A stretch of 64,000 nt of DNA, from NCBI GenBank assembly GCA_900548225.1, contig URJM01000002.1:1-64000 (forward strand), given 5' to 3'. The first letter of the stretch is position 1. Each line of letters starts with the position of its first letter. The notes under the pieces were generated by a model that saw only the letters and a program-made list of their open reading frames with translations, had not been told where the DNA came from and ran no database searches. The stretch is from an uncultured bacterium (GTDB lineage Bacteria; Verrucomicrobiota; Lentisphaeria; Oligosphaerales; Oligosphaeraceae). Shown in pieces: positions 53,901 to 62,052 of the stretch. The translations under genes were made by a program, and so were the position numbers.

Positions 53901-54350
53901 CTCTTCGGCGACCACCAGGCTCCTGCCGCATCCCCGACTGTGGAAGAACGCTACCAGGCCGCCCTGGCAGGATGCTGGAAGAATCTCCGCAAGGGCGAGT
54001 GGACGCCCCTCTCGCTGCCCGGAGACGCGTCGGTGACACAGCTCAAGGCGCTCCTCCAGTCGGAACTCTACGTCCACGAACCCAAGTCAAACTCATTCAT
54101 CCCCGCAACCGCCGGCATCCTTCCCGCTGGAACGGGATTCTGGGCCGCACCGTCACCTGACCCCACAGCCCAGCCGACGCTCACCCTCATTCCCAGGGCA
54201 CCGTCAAACCCACGCCCGCGTTTCCTGGGACCACTCTGGGACGATGCAGCCCCGTCCTCGCAATTCTACTGCCCCGTCGATGGCGCCTGGCGCCTCGTCA
54301 ACGCATGGAGCATTGGAATAGGGGTCTTCTCCACGGAGAATGGCGAGTAG
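50937..54350 (+). CDS. Secreted PD40/TolB-like propeller protein with Ig-like domain
   Basis: A 1137-residue protein if GTG at 50937 is the start, which gives VTRLQILTTILTSILMCAAL as a signal peptide. An ATG at 50982 is the alternative, but it would leave a poor signal. The frame is open back to the terminator. Residues ~30-700 hold several TolB/PD40-type beta-propeller blades (SSDGRSVIYPYVAG, SSDGRYVAYRRDS, SPNGRHVAFLDAEG). Residues ~800-890 contain an Ig-like unit ending VTPVNDPPVW, like the tandem units of the giant adhesin. The last ~120 residues resemble the GWNLVSLP module of the first gene in the cluster (WTPLSLPG, then AGTGFWA). Function unknown; probably surface-associated. Confidence 0.7.
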   Translation: MTRLQILTTILTSILMCAALLAAEASRIDVDSSVVGRIWSVESVFDDGRAAIVASPAGKESRFRGGYVVDTSSVTQVFSAEPPVALFNFSWTLDQVVAGPAKTLWGVSDDEKGGNVKVRTLHYYAGTDGPSTSLGSRFDYERLLVSSDGSRAFAYNSPSDGTSALGTLDGDRFSATDAVELTGSAGLRPASSASLDTIFFLSQAANQTLDLNCLDVVKGVVTRIDNLGNREQLGLYNGHYLKEVNAIAASSDGRSVIYPYVAGSEGVTMRRTFLDRFGRWSSENLPLAGAREPALSSDGRYVAYRRDSEIMRYDRVSGIIARLSPEGVDCASSQPVISPNGRHVAFLDAEGNLWKADSGPSINFQTEAIRVPKKTEEGMGRVIGMTVDGASESTTITWSPVPADTQFPGVLEIADVEEGENPGILPGVEYPVSTLPWVIRTDGTAAGRFLLRFTLSTGDQNLLEVVVSDFDSLTGFLPPSNNVYAYPEVRFTSDDTLEMMTTAPLDSSDSALSIDYYRTTLPSGEFTRLEAATDDVAHIHGTRNARFWIRQGDSCLYRENTRILGTAVSAATVSEDGPIAALSPTGELLFYPREDSQPQTIAQGATTPRLSRDGRTLLWVEEGKLKTMRIGIDETPLVLAQGAGIAEVCGISQDAMKIVAKRTDGRFIIVNRALGDFAEELPVPAGATSVAISDNGRRIVYLATNGADSLARVYALDAQPGSLPVCLTPEIVQPCRYPAISPSGRRIAFSTVADMQDEGRSIAQNEHVNLYVWEDTAWRNYWPNVLNTTAATMLEDSPETDLRISFSDPDNDALVVRVVNPPLHGACRIVPPDASVAKYKILYTPDPDFCGEDSMVISVSDAVVYPSYTIRIPVTPVNDPPVWTEEPPRAIEAPAVAVTAYPLAAHDPDTGNQVSPDRLVYSISSAPAWMGVSDNGLTGLLTVNPPISAAGHSFPVTLNVSDGTVDVPLEIQVTVKDSGIPLEISSALLFGDHQAPAASPTVEERYQAALAGCWKNLRKGEWTPLSLPGDASVTQLKALLQSELYVHEPKSNSFIPATAGILPAGTGFWAAPSPDPTAQPTLTLIPRAPSNPRPRFLGPLWDDAAPSSQFYCPVDGAWRLVNAWSIGIGVFSTENGE

Positions 54351-54437
54351 AAGGGGCGTGCTTCGCTCCGCGGCGGGACAGTGGATGCCCCCGGCCAGGC
54401 GCAGATGGTTTGAGATTTCACATTTCCAGAAAGAGCC

Positions 54438-55106
54438 GTGTTTTGCATAGTCGTTCCATGTTACAAGGAGGACCCTGAGGTCGTCAAGAGGACGGTCGCC
54501 CCGCTGCTGGAGAAGGGCTACCGGGTCGTATTGGTCGACGACGGATCCCCCGACCCCCTGTCCTTGCCGGGAGTGCCCGTGACAATCCTGCGACATCCAA
54601 TCAACCGAGGACAGGGGGCGGCCTTGCAGACAGGGGCGGACTACGCGCTGGCACAGGGCGCGGAGGCAATCGTCCACTTCGACGCCGACGGACAGCATGA
54701 CCCGGCGGCAATCCCCGTCGCCCTGGATGTAATCAGGCGGGGGGAGGCGGACATCGTCCTGGGGTCGCGTTTTCTGCGCCAGGAGGACATTGCCGCCGTG
54801 CCGGGGAGCCGCCGCCGCACCCTGCGTCTCGCGCGGATTGTGAACGGACTCCTTACAGGCGTCTGGCTGACGGACGCGCACAATGGCTTCCGCGCCCTTT
54901 CGCGCAAGGCGATGGAGTCTATCCGGCTTCAGGAGGACCGCATGGCCCATGCAAGCGAAATCCTCATTCTCATGAAGAAGGCGGGATTGCGCTGGAAGGA
55001 GATTCCCGTCCATGTCAACTACACCGAATACTCCGTTGCGAAGGGGCAGCGTCTTGGCGCCGCCCTGGAAATCCTTTCGGATCTGCTGCTTGGCAAGATG
55101 AGATAG
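54438..55106 (+). CDS. Family 2 glycosyltransferase (polyprenyl-phosphate sugar transferase-like)
   Basis: A 222-residue GT-A fold enzyme, start GTG at 54438. Visible motifs: VVPCYKEDPEVV at the start, VVLVDDGSPD, NRGQGAALQTGADY, and the metal-binding DADGQHD (DXD-like). Then AHNGFRALSRKAM, typical of dolichyl- or polyprenyl-phosphate mannose/glucose synthases. No C-terminal membrane helices are seen. It transfers a sugar from a nucleotide donor to a lipid carrier, by family. It starts a four-gene unit with the exonuclease, Mur ligase and DUF4230 genes (24-bp gap to the next). Confidence 0.85.
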   Translation: MFCIVVPCYKEDPEVVKRTVAPLLEKGYRVVLVDDGSPDPLSLPGVPVTILRHPINRGQGAALQTGADYALAQGAEAIVHFDADGQHDPAAIPVALDVIRRGEADIVLGSRFLRQEDIAAVPGSRRRTLRLARIVNGLLTGVWLTDAHNGFRALSRKAMESIRLQEDRMAHASEILILMKKAGLRWKEIPVHVNYTEYSVAKGQRLGAALEILSDLLLGKMR

Positions 55107-55130
55107 CGGGGTGTGTTTGCCGAGGCCGTC

Positions 55131-55733
55131 ATGGATTACGAATTGCAGTCAACCTCCTTTGTCGCAATCGACTTTGAGACCACCGGCGGAGTCGCCGGCT
55201 ATTTGAGCGTGCCCTGGCAGATTGGGGTGGTTTCGGTGCGCAATGGCCGCGTGGATCTTGCCGAGTCCTTCAACTCCTACCTGCGGGTTCCAAGGGAACA
55301 GCCCTTCAATCCATACACTCCGGGCCGTTGGGGGCAGTTGCGGGATGTCCTGGACGAATCCCCGACCATTCAGGAACTCTGGCCGACCCTGCGGCAATAT
55401 CTGCAAGGACGCCCGCTGGTCGCACACAATGTTCCCACGGAACGGGGAGTCCTCTCCCGGGAGTTTCCCTTCCAGGAGTTTGGGCCCTGGATAGACACCC
55501 TGGCGCTTGCCCGCAGGGCGTATCCTGCCCAGCGTGACTTCAAGCTCGAGAATCTTATCCCGAATCTCGGAATGCAGCCGCTCCTGGAATCCCGGTGCCC
55601 CGGGCTGGCGGCGCATGACGCATTCTACGACGCGGTCGCATGCGCCACGCTGCTGGAGTCGCTGCTCAACGCGCCAGGATGGAACTCACTTGCCCTTGAA
55701 CAACTTGTACAACTCTCCCACCGACATGGCTGA
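55131..55733 (+). CDS. DnaQ-like 3'-5' exonuclease
   Basis: A 200-residue protein of the DEDDh exonuclease superfamily; the ATG at 55131 is preferred over an upstream GTG. Conserved acidic sites: DFETTG (ExoI), VAHNVPTERGVL (ExoII) and HDAFYDAVA (ExoIII His/Asp). It is shorter than a full DNA polymerase III epsilon subunit, so it is a stand-alone exonuclease. Its stop overlaps the next ATG by 8 bp (55726-55733). Confidence 0.85.
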   Translation: MDYELQSTSFVAIDFETTGGVAGYLSVPWQIGVVSVRNGRVDLAESFNSYLRVPREQPFNPYTPGRWGQLRDVLDESPTIQELWPTLRQYLQGRPLVAHNVPTERGVLSREFPFQEFGPWIDTLALARRAYPAQRDFKLENLIPNLGMQPLLESRCPGLAAHDAFYDAVACATLLESLLNAPGWNSLALEQLVQLSHRHG

Positions 55734-57189
55734 TACACACGCCATCCATTTTTCGACGGACTTCCCATCCGCCCCCGCAAAGGTCTTTCTCGTTGGCATC
55801 GGCGGCATCGGCATGAGCGGCCTGGCGCAATTCCTGAAGCACCAGGGATACGAGGTGGCCGGAAGTGACCGGGGGCTTCTGGATTCCTCCCGGCAGGGGC
55901 TCTTCAATGCACTCCGCGCCGCAGGAATCACACTCTATCCACAGGACGGGTCGGGGCCGGTGGAGTTCCGCCCCGACGCATTCGTCTTCACGACGGCCAT
56001 CGAGCCAGGCAACCCCGACCAGCTTGCCGCCCCCGGAACCCCCGTCTTCCACCGGGCATTCGTCCTCTCACATCTTTGCACCAAGTGCGGAGGCCGACTC
56101 ATCGGCGTGGCGGGAACCTGCGGCAAGACCTCCGTCACTGGCTGGATTGGCTCCGCCCTCAATGCACTCGGACGCCGAATCGTCCTGGTGGACGGCGGCT
56201 ACCTGCCGGAATTCGAATCTTCCGCCCGGCCGGGAAACTTCTTCGCCTCCAGCCAGGACGCGCCGCCGGAGTTCGTCGTCGTGGAAATTGACGAAAGCGA
56301 CCACTCCATCAACGGCTTTTCCCCGGACTACGGAGTCGTCCTGAATGTCGGCGACGACCATTACGGGACGGAGGAGCTCATCCGCGTCTTCAGGAGTTTT
56401 CTCTCCCGTTGCAGGTCGGGTGCGGCCTATCCTTCGGACGTCCCCCAGCTTGCCGTCGAGGAGCCGTCGGGCCGGGTCGCTCCATACGACTGCTCCGCCC
56501 GGGGCTATGCCCCGATGCGCGACGGCATGCGCTTTGTCTCCTCCGACGGCATCCAGATACTCAGCACCCAGTCTGGCCTCCACAACGCCTGGAATGGCGA
56601 GGCCACCTACCGCATATTGCGTCTCGCGCTTCCCGGCGAATCCCCGGAGCGCATTGCGGAGGCGATGTCGCGTTTCCGCGGCGTCCTCCAGCGTTTCGAA
56701 CTCCTCTCCGCCCCGTCTTCGCCTGTTGCAGTCGTGAATGACTACGCGCACAATCCGGAGAAGATTGCGGCATCCATCCAATGCGCACGGGAGCGCTTCG
56801 GCTCCCCCCTGGGAATCGTCTTCCAGCCCCATGGCTTCGGCGCGCTGCGCTTCATGGAGGAGGCGCTGGCAGAACACCTGCGCAGGAGCCTGGAACCAGG
56901 AGACCTCTTCATGATGCTGCCAGTCTACTACGCAGGTGGAACGGTCACATTCTCGCCAACCTCGGAGGAGGTCGCGGGGCGCTTCGCCGAATCCGGCGTG
57001 GAGGCGGTTGCAGTCCCCTCCCGCAGGGAGGCCGCGCAGAGACTCGCCAATGGCGACTACAAGGCGTGGCTCGTCCTCGGCGCAAGGGATGCCTCCCTCA
57101 GGGAGTGGACGATTCAGCTGGCAGCCGCCAGCCAGCCTCCCGCGGCAGGGCAGGGCGCATCCGCCCGGGAGATTTCGGGTTTATCTTAA
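55726..57189 (+). CDS. Mur ligase family protein (MurC/Mpl-like, atypical)
   Basis: A 487-residue Mur ligase. The ATG at 55726 overlaps the end of the exonuclease. An N-terminal Rossmann domain has VGIGGIGMSGLAQFL, typical of UDP-MurNAc binding. The ATP loop is GTCGKTS (residues 130-136) where MurC has GTHGKT. A DESDHSINGF block holds the metal ligands. The C-terminal ADP-binding domain has VNDYAHNPEKI, more like MurE/CapB NDYAHNP than MurC. It joins an amino acid or peptide to a UDP-sugar or a glutamyl chain, but whether it is the essential MurC, a Mpl recycling ligase or a different enzyme cannot be decided. It lies outside a dcw cluster. Confidence 0.8.
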   Translation: MADTHAIHFSTDFPSAPAKVFLVGIGGIGMSGLAQFLKHQGYEVAGSDRGLLDSSRQGLFNALRAAGITLYPQDGSGPVEFRPDAFVFTTAIEPGNPDQLAAPGTPVFHRAFVLSHLCTKCGGRLIGVAGTCGKTSVTGWIGSALNALGRRIVLVDGGYLPEFESSARPGNFFASSQDAPPEFVVVEIDESDHSINGFSPDYGVVLNVGDDHYGTEELIRVFRSFLSRCRSGAAYPSDVPQLAVEEPSGRVAPYDCSARGYAPMRDGMRFVSSDGIQILSTQSGLHNAWNGEATYRILRLALPGESPERIAEAMSRFRGVLQRFELLSAPSSPVAVVNDYAHNPEKIAASIQCARERFGSPLGIVFQPHGFGALRFMEEALAEHLRRSLEPGDLFMMLPVYYAGGTVTFSPTSEEVAGRFAESGVEAVAVPSRREAAQRLANGDYKAWLVLGARDASLREWTIQLAAASQPPAAGQGASAREISGLS

Positions 57190-57220
57190 GGCACAACTCC
57201 CACGACACTCAACTCCCCAG

Positions 57221-57910
57221 ATGTCCCTCATAAAAGAACCATCCCGTCAATCCCGCAAAATCCCCGTCGTCGGGATTGCGTGCCTGCTTGGCATGGTGCT
57301 TCTTGTGGGCGGGTTCCTCTGGGTCGCACTGGGCGGCGCCTCCGCCTTCAGCGTCGAGGAGCGCGTGAATCTCACCTGGGCAATCCTGAAGAAGGAGAAT
57401 CTCAGCTTTCTGACGACCCAAAGGCAGGAGTGGCAGGCGAGAATCGGCTCCACCCGCGCCGCCTGGTATGGAATCGAGGAGTCGCAGGGCTCCATCATGG
57501 CGGATGTCTTCTACGGGTTCGACATGGATGCACTAACGGAGGAGGATGTCACGGTGGAGGAGGACGGGACTGTCGTCATCAACTTCCCCGCGCCAAAAAT
57601 CCTCACCCTGTCCCTGAGGCCGGAAACATACGAGTCCGTCACCAAGCGCACCGGACTCATGAAGTTCAAGGGCATCATCGATGACGAGGATGAACAGGTG
57701 CAGCAACGGCTGGCATCCCTTAAGCGGGAGGTGCTTATGGACATGCTGCAACACCAAAGCCTCGATTTCAAGGAGATGGAAGAGGGAATCATTCGTTTCC
57801 TGGATCCGCTCTTCCAGAAAATGGGAGTCCCATACCGCATAGAATTCCAGGACAACTCCCCCAACAAGGCCATCATCGATTACCTTAAAACGCAGGGAAG
57901 TATATCGTAA
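57221..57910 (+). CDS. DUF4230 family membrane-anchored protein
   Basis: A 229-residue protein. The ATG at 57221 follows a 31-bp gap; the frame is open further upstream but has no start with an RBS. One N-terminal membrane helix (VVGIACLLGMVLLVGGFLWV) is followed by an extracytoplasmic domain matching DUF4230. A conserved DVFYGFDMDALTEEDVTVEE region leads into VVINFPAPKIL. DUF4230 is a domain of unknown function. It is the last gene of the four-gene unit. Confidence 0.75.
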   Translation: MSLIKEPSRQSRKIPVVGIACLLGMVLLVGGFLWVALGGASAFSVEERVNLTWAILKKENLSFLTTQRQEWQARIGSTRAAWYGIEESQGSIMADVFYGFDMDALTEEDVTVEEDGTVVINFPAPKILTLSLRPETYESVTKRTGLMKFKGIIDDEDEQVQQRLASLKREVLMDMLQHQSLDFKEMEEGIIRFLDPLFQKMGVPYRIEFQDNSPNKAIIDYLKTQGSIS

Positions 57911-58028
57911 GTTGTTGAAAATAAGGATGTTATGTTACAGAGGCGGGGCGAGCGCGCAACTTTTCGCCAATCATTCGCGCGATTCCTTGCAATTTTTCGC
58001 AAAACCGATATGTTAAGGCGTTTTCCGT

Positions 58029-58104
58029 GCCGGGCTAGCTCAGTTGGTAGAGCAGTGGAATCATAATCCACGTGTCATAGGTCCGAGTCCTATGCCCGGT
58101 ACCA
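58029..58104 (+). tRNA. tRNA with CAT anticodon (Met or Ile-lysidine)
   Basis: The acceptor stem GCCGGGC / GCCCGGT has a G-U pair at 1-72. The anticodon stem GTGGA/TCCAC presents CAT in the loop ATCATAA. The T arm has GGTCCGAGTCC and CCA is encoded. It lacks the three G-C pairs of initiator tRNA, so it is elongator Met or the Ile type with lysidine at position 34. It is 76 nt long. Confidence 0.93.
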
Positions 58105-58136
58105 AACATTTTCCCAAAAACCTCCGTTGTTGTTTG

Positions 58137-58176
58137 ACCACCGTCTGCACCAAAAATGCAGCACGGTGGTTTTTTT
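58137..58176 (+). terminator. Rho-independent terminator after the CAT tRNA
   Basis: ACCACCG and CGGTGGT, with inner CTGC/GCAG pairing, form a long hairpin followed by six T. It closes the tRNA transcript. Confidence 0.85.
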
Positions 58177-58338
58177 ATGCCCTCGCGTCGCCGCAGGGGC
58201 GAAGGCCGGGCCACTTGCAACGCCTTGTCTATCCATTCGGGTTATTGGAGAGACGATAAAGTACGCGGTATGCGTCCTTCCGTGCGCAGTATTTAGCGTT
58301 TTCACCCTGTCGCGCCCTTGTCGCCTTTCATTTTGCCA

Positions 58339-59169
58339 ATGCCCATATTCGACGTCCATAGCCATGTATTTCCCGACAAGGTCCACCATCGCGCGATAGA
58401 CGTGCTGGTCGAGAACTCCCACGGTCTTCCGGCATTTACCGACGGCAGCCTGGTCGACCAGGAGCGTCGTGCCTTCGAGACTGGATACGATGGCTGGCTG
58501 AACTGCCCGGTTGTCACCAGCGAGAAGCAGATGCGCCATGTCAACGAATGGGTTGCCTCCTGGAACCGCTGGCCACATCTTTCCCTGGCTGGGCTCTATC
58601 CCAACGCCCCGATGGACGAATTGCTCGGGGAGTGCGACAGGATTGCGGGGATGGGGCTTCTCGGAGTCAAGTTCCACCCGGAATACCAGCAGTTCGGCAT
58701 CCTGGAGGAGCGTCTGAATCCCCTTTGGGACAAGCTGGAGTCGCTGAAGCTCCCCGCGCTCTTCCATGCGGGAAGCGACATTGGATTCATGGGACAGGCC
58801 CCGCATTCCCGGCCAGCCGACTTCGCCCTCCTCGCGGAACGCCACCCCGGACTCACGATCATCTGCGCACACCTGGGCGGCTGGCGCAACTGGGACGAGG
58901 TGGAGAGCGACCTGGCGGGAGCGCCGGTCTATCTCGACACATCCTTCTCAAAGTGCTGGATGACAGACCAGGAGCAATTCGAGAGAATCATTCGAAAACA
59001 CGGTGTCTCAAAGGTCCTCTTCGGGACGGATTCCCCCTGGTCGCCATTGGACTGCGCACTCCGTGAAATCGAGGAGACAGGGCTCACGGACGAGGAGAAG
59101 GCCGCCATCTTCTACGGCAATGCGGCGGGAATCTTCCCGCTGCCCGGATTTGCGGAGACCACCGGCTGA
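58339..59169 (+). CDS. Amidohydrolase family protein, second copy
   Basis: A 276-residue TIM-barrel hydrolase related to the one at 23.9 kb. The ATG at 58339 gives MPIFDVHSHVF. Metal ligands: HxH in DVHSHVF, the KFHPEYQQF block, His in LFHAGSD, His in IICAHLGG, and Asp in FGTDSPW. This is COG2159-type. Its stop overlaps the next ATG (TGATG), so the two are translationally coupled. Substrate unknown. Confidence 0.85.
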   Translation: MPIFDVHSHVFPDKVHHRAIDVLVENSHGLPAFTDGSLVDQERRAFETGYDGWLNCPVVTSEKQMRHVNEWVASWNRWPHLSLAGLYPNAPMDELLGECDRIAGMGLLGVKFHPEYQQFGILEERLNPLWDKLESLKLPALFHAGSDIGFMGQAPHSRPADFALLAERHPGLTIICAHLGGWRNWDEVESDLAGAPVYLDTSFSKCWMTDQEQFERIIRKHGVSKVLFGTDSPWSPLDCALREIEETGLTDEEKAAIFYGNAAGIFPLPGFAETTG

Positions 59170-59669
59170 TGCCCGCGCCCCGTGGAAAATACGAGTTGCT
59201 CGCCCTCTCCGACGAGGAGCTCATGAAGGAGTGCCGCTTCGATGCCATGAGGGGGACTGGCCCCGGCGGGCAGAAGCGCAACAAGACCTCCTCCGCCGCC
59301 AGGGTCACCCATCTCGAAAGCGGGTTGAGCGCATTCGACGATGTCACACGCTCCCAGCACCAGAATCTCAAGCACGCACTGGACAAGCTGCGGGGCGAAA
59401 TCGCCGTGAATCTTCTTCCCGGAGAGGGAGAGCCCACCCCAGGCATCCCCATCGCCCCGGTTCCCAAGCCAAATTCAAGGAACTACTTCCTCTGGCTCGG
59501 CAGAATCTTCGACGCACTCCTCGCCACGGATTTCCAAATGCCGGAGGCCGCCGCAAGATTCGAGTGCTCCCCGTCGCACTTGATTAGAATCGTGGCAAAA
59601 GACGAATTTGCGTGGCAAAAACTCGCCGAAGCCAGGCAGCGACGCAAAATGACACCGCTGAGAAAATAA
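59169..59669 (+). CDS. GGQ-domain release-factor-like protein
   Basis: A 166-residue protein with the GGQ peptidyl-tRNA hydrolysis motif at residues ~33-35 (GTGPGGQKRNKTSS). It lacks the codon-recognition domain of RF1/RF2. The layout resembles ArfB/YaeJ ribosome-rescue factors, with a somewhat longer helical C-terminal part and a basic tail (ARQRRKMTPLRK). It probably frees stalled ribosomes or acts on a special tRNA substrate. It overlaps the amidohydrolase stop codon by one base. Confidence 0.82.
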   Translation: MPAPRGKYELLALSDEELMKECRFDAMRGTGPGGQKRNKTSSAARVTHLESGLSAFDDVTRSQHQNLKHALDKLRGEIAVNLLPGEGEPTPGIPIAPVPKPNSRNYFLWLGRIFDALLATDFQMPEAAARFECSPSHLIRIVAKDEFAWQKLAEARQRRKMTPLRK

Positions 59670-59706
59670 GGGCAGGCCATCTTCACCCATAACCAGGTAG
59701 AGAAAA

Positions 59707-60978
59707 ATGATAGAACTAGCAAAACGTGCGAAAGCCGCCTCCACGCCACTTTCCGACACTTCTGTCGAGCTCCGCAACCGTGCTCTGCTGGCGATGGCCG
59801 AGGCGTTGCGTGTGCATTCCGCCGAGATAGGAGAGGCCAACGGGCGGGACCTTGAGGCGTCCCGGGATTTAGGGGATGCGTTGCAAAAGCGCCTTGTCTT
59901 CGACGAGAAGAAGCTGCGCGGGGTCGTGGATGGCCTGGAGGCCCTGGCATCGCTGCCGGACCCCCTGGGACGGGTGCTGACCCGCACCGGGTTGGCGGAA
60001 GGACTGCACCTGCGCCGCGTCACCTGCCCGATTGGCGTGATAGGCATCATCTTCGAAGCCCGGCCTGACGCGCTTGTCCAGATCTCCTCCCTCTGTCTCA
60101 AGAGCGGCAACGCGGTATTGCTGAAGGGCGGCAAGGAGGCGCTTCACACCAACCGGATTCTGGCGGAGGTCATCAGGAACGCCACGGAGGCCGTGGGGCT
60201 TCCAGGCGACTGGATACAGCTTCTCGAGACCCGCGAGGAGGTGAATGGCATGCTGAGGCTCAACGAGTACATCGACTTGATCGTGCCGCGAGGCTCCAAC
60301 TCCTTTGTGAAGTACATCATGGAGAACACGACCATTCCCGTGCTGGGGCACTCCGCAGGGCTCTGCCACCTCTTCCTGGATGCGTCGGCCAATCTTGAGA
60401 AGGCGGTCGCGATCGCCGTCGACGCCAAGACCCAGGCGCCCGCCACTTGCAACACTGTCGAGACCCTGCTCGTCCACAAGGACGCCGCATCCAGGCTGCT
60501 GCCCGCAGTCTGCGATGCACTCCGAAACGCAGGAGTCGAACTCAGGGGCGACGAAATGAGCAGGTCCATCGTCACATGGATGAAGCCGGCGACGGAGGAG
60601 GACTGGTCCACGGAGTATCTGGCGCTGATTCTGTCAGTGAAAGTCGTGGACGACCTGGCCGCCGCAATCGCGCACATCAACCGTTTCGGCTCCCATCACA
60701 CCGATGCAATCGTCACCGAAGACGCCGCCGCCGCGGAGCTCTTCCAGAGGCGTGTCGATTCGGCGGATGTCTTCTGGAATGCGTCCACGAGATTTGCGGA
60801 CGGCTACCGTTTTGGCCTTGGCGCGGAGGTCGGCATCTCCACGTCGAAGATTCACGCCCGTGGGCCTGTGGGGCTCGAAGGCCTCACCATCTACAAGTGG
60901 CTGCTTTCGGGGCAGGGGGACGCGGTGGCGCCGTTTGCGGATGGCCGCCGCGCCTTCACACATCGCCAGGAGGGCTGA
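59707..60978 (+). CDS. proA: Gamma-glutamyl phosphate reductase
   Basis: 423 residues, full length. Family signatures: GVIGIIFEARPDALVQISSL, the nucleotide-binding region NAVLLKGGKEA, a PRGSNSFVKYI block, and the catalytic cysteine in APATCNTVETLLV. It reduces gamma-glutamyl phosphate to glutamate semialdehyde in proline synthesis. It follows the GGQ protein by 37 bp. Confidence 0.95.
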   Translation: MIELAKRAKAASTPLSDTSVELRNRALLAMAEALRVHSAEIGEANGRDLEASRDLGDALQKRLVFDEKKLRGVVDGLEALASLPDPLGRVLTRTGLAEGLHLRRVTCPIGVIGIIFEARPDALVQISSLCLKSGNAVLLKGGKEALHTNRILAEVIRNATEAVGLPGDWIQLLETREEVNGMLRLNEYIDLIVPRGSNSFVKYIMENTTIPVLGHSAGLCHLFLDASANLEKAVAIAVDAKTQAPATCNTVETLLVHKDAASRLLPAVCDALRNAGVELRGDEMSRSIVTWMKPATEEDWSTEYLALILSVKVVDDLAAAIAHINRFGSHHTDAIVTEDAAAAELFQRRVDSADVFWNASTRFADGYRFGLGAEVGISTSKIHARGPVGLEGLTIYKWLLSGQGDAVAPFADGRRAFTHRQEG

Positions 60979-61068
60979 AAGGTCCCCAGTCGCCGGGCAG
61001 TTTTCCCGCCACGCAATACATTTGGCACTTTCCCGCGCAACCTCCATAACCATACTGCTTTCCAAGTC

Positions 61069-61962
61069 ATGAACTACGACAAGAACGGCGCCCTCCTGGG
61101 CACGTCAATCCCCGAACTTTCCGCCCCCAAGTCCGGCAAGGTCCGCGATGTCTATGACCTGGGCGACAGCATCCTCTTCGTCGCCACGGACCGCATCAGC
61201 GCCTTCGACTGCATCATGCCGAATGGCATCCCGGGCAAGGGAAGAGTCCTTACTCAGCTCAGCCTCAACTGGTTCCGCATCCTCAAGGGAATCGGGAACC
61301 ACCTCGTCACCGCAGATGTGACAAAATATCCCGAAGTCCTCCAAAAGTACGCGAAGGACCTGGATGGGCGCTCCATGCTCGTCAAAAAGCTGAAGATGCT
61401 CCCCGTGGAATGCATCGTCAGGGGATATCTGACCGGCTCCGGATACAGCAGCTATGTCAAAGGCGGCGAGGTCTGCGGAATCCCCCTGAGAAAGGGATAT
61501 GTGAATGCAGACAGGCTCGACGAGCCAATCTTCACTCCCACCACAAAGGAGGAGTCGGGGCACGACATGGCCATCACCATCGATGAATTGAAGAAGGTGA
61601 TCGGGGAGGAATTGGCGGACAAGCTCGCCAAGGCGTCCATCGACCTCTATCTCCAGGCCGCGGACTACGCACGGGCCAGGGGAATCATCATCGCCGACAC
61701 AAAATTCGAGTTCGGCCTGGACGAGGAGGGCAACCTTGTCCTGGCGGACGAGGTGCTTACGCCAGACTCAAGCCGGTTCTGGCCACAGGAGTCATACGCC
61801 CCGGGAAAGAACCCGCCGAGCCTCGACAAGCAGTTTGTCAGGGACTACCTGGATTCCATCAGCTTCAACCACCAGCCGCCAGCCCCGGAGCTTCCCCCCG
61901 AAATCGTCCGGAAAACCGCCGAGAAGTACGAGGAGGCGCTCTCGCTCCTCTCCCATTCCTAG
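61069..61962 (+). CDS. purC: SAICAR synthase
   Basis: 297 residues. Signatures: GKVRDVYDLGDSILFVATD and RISAFDCIMPNGIPGKG, LTGSGYSSYVKGGEVCGI, and the C-terminal DSSRFWPQE region. It makes SAICAR from CAIR, aspartate and ATP in purine synthesis. Its ~300-residue length resembles the longer bacterial/fungal form. Confidence 0.96.
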   Translation: MNYDKNGALLGTSIPELSAPKSGKVRDVYDLGDSILFVATDRISAFDCIMPNGIPGKGRVLTQLSLNWFRILKGIGNHLVTADVTKYPEVLQKYAKDLDGRSMLVKKLKMLPVECIVRGYLTGSGYSSYVKGGEVCGIPLRKGYVNADRLDEPIFTPTTKEESGHDMAITIDELKKVIGEELADKLAKASIDLYLQAADYARARGIIIADTKFEFGLDEEGNLVLADEVLTPDSSRFWPQESYAPGKNPPSLDKQFVRDYLDSISFNHQPPAPELPPEIVRKTAEKYEEALSLLSHS

Positions 61963-62052
61963 GGGAAAGGAAACACCGGCCAGCTCTTCACTCCCTGCCA
62001 ACGCCGCAAGCGCCGGCGAAGGCGGGGCAACCCCCAACTCCAAAATCTCCCA

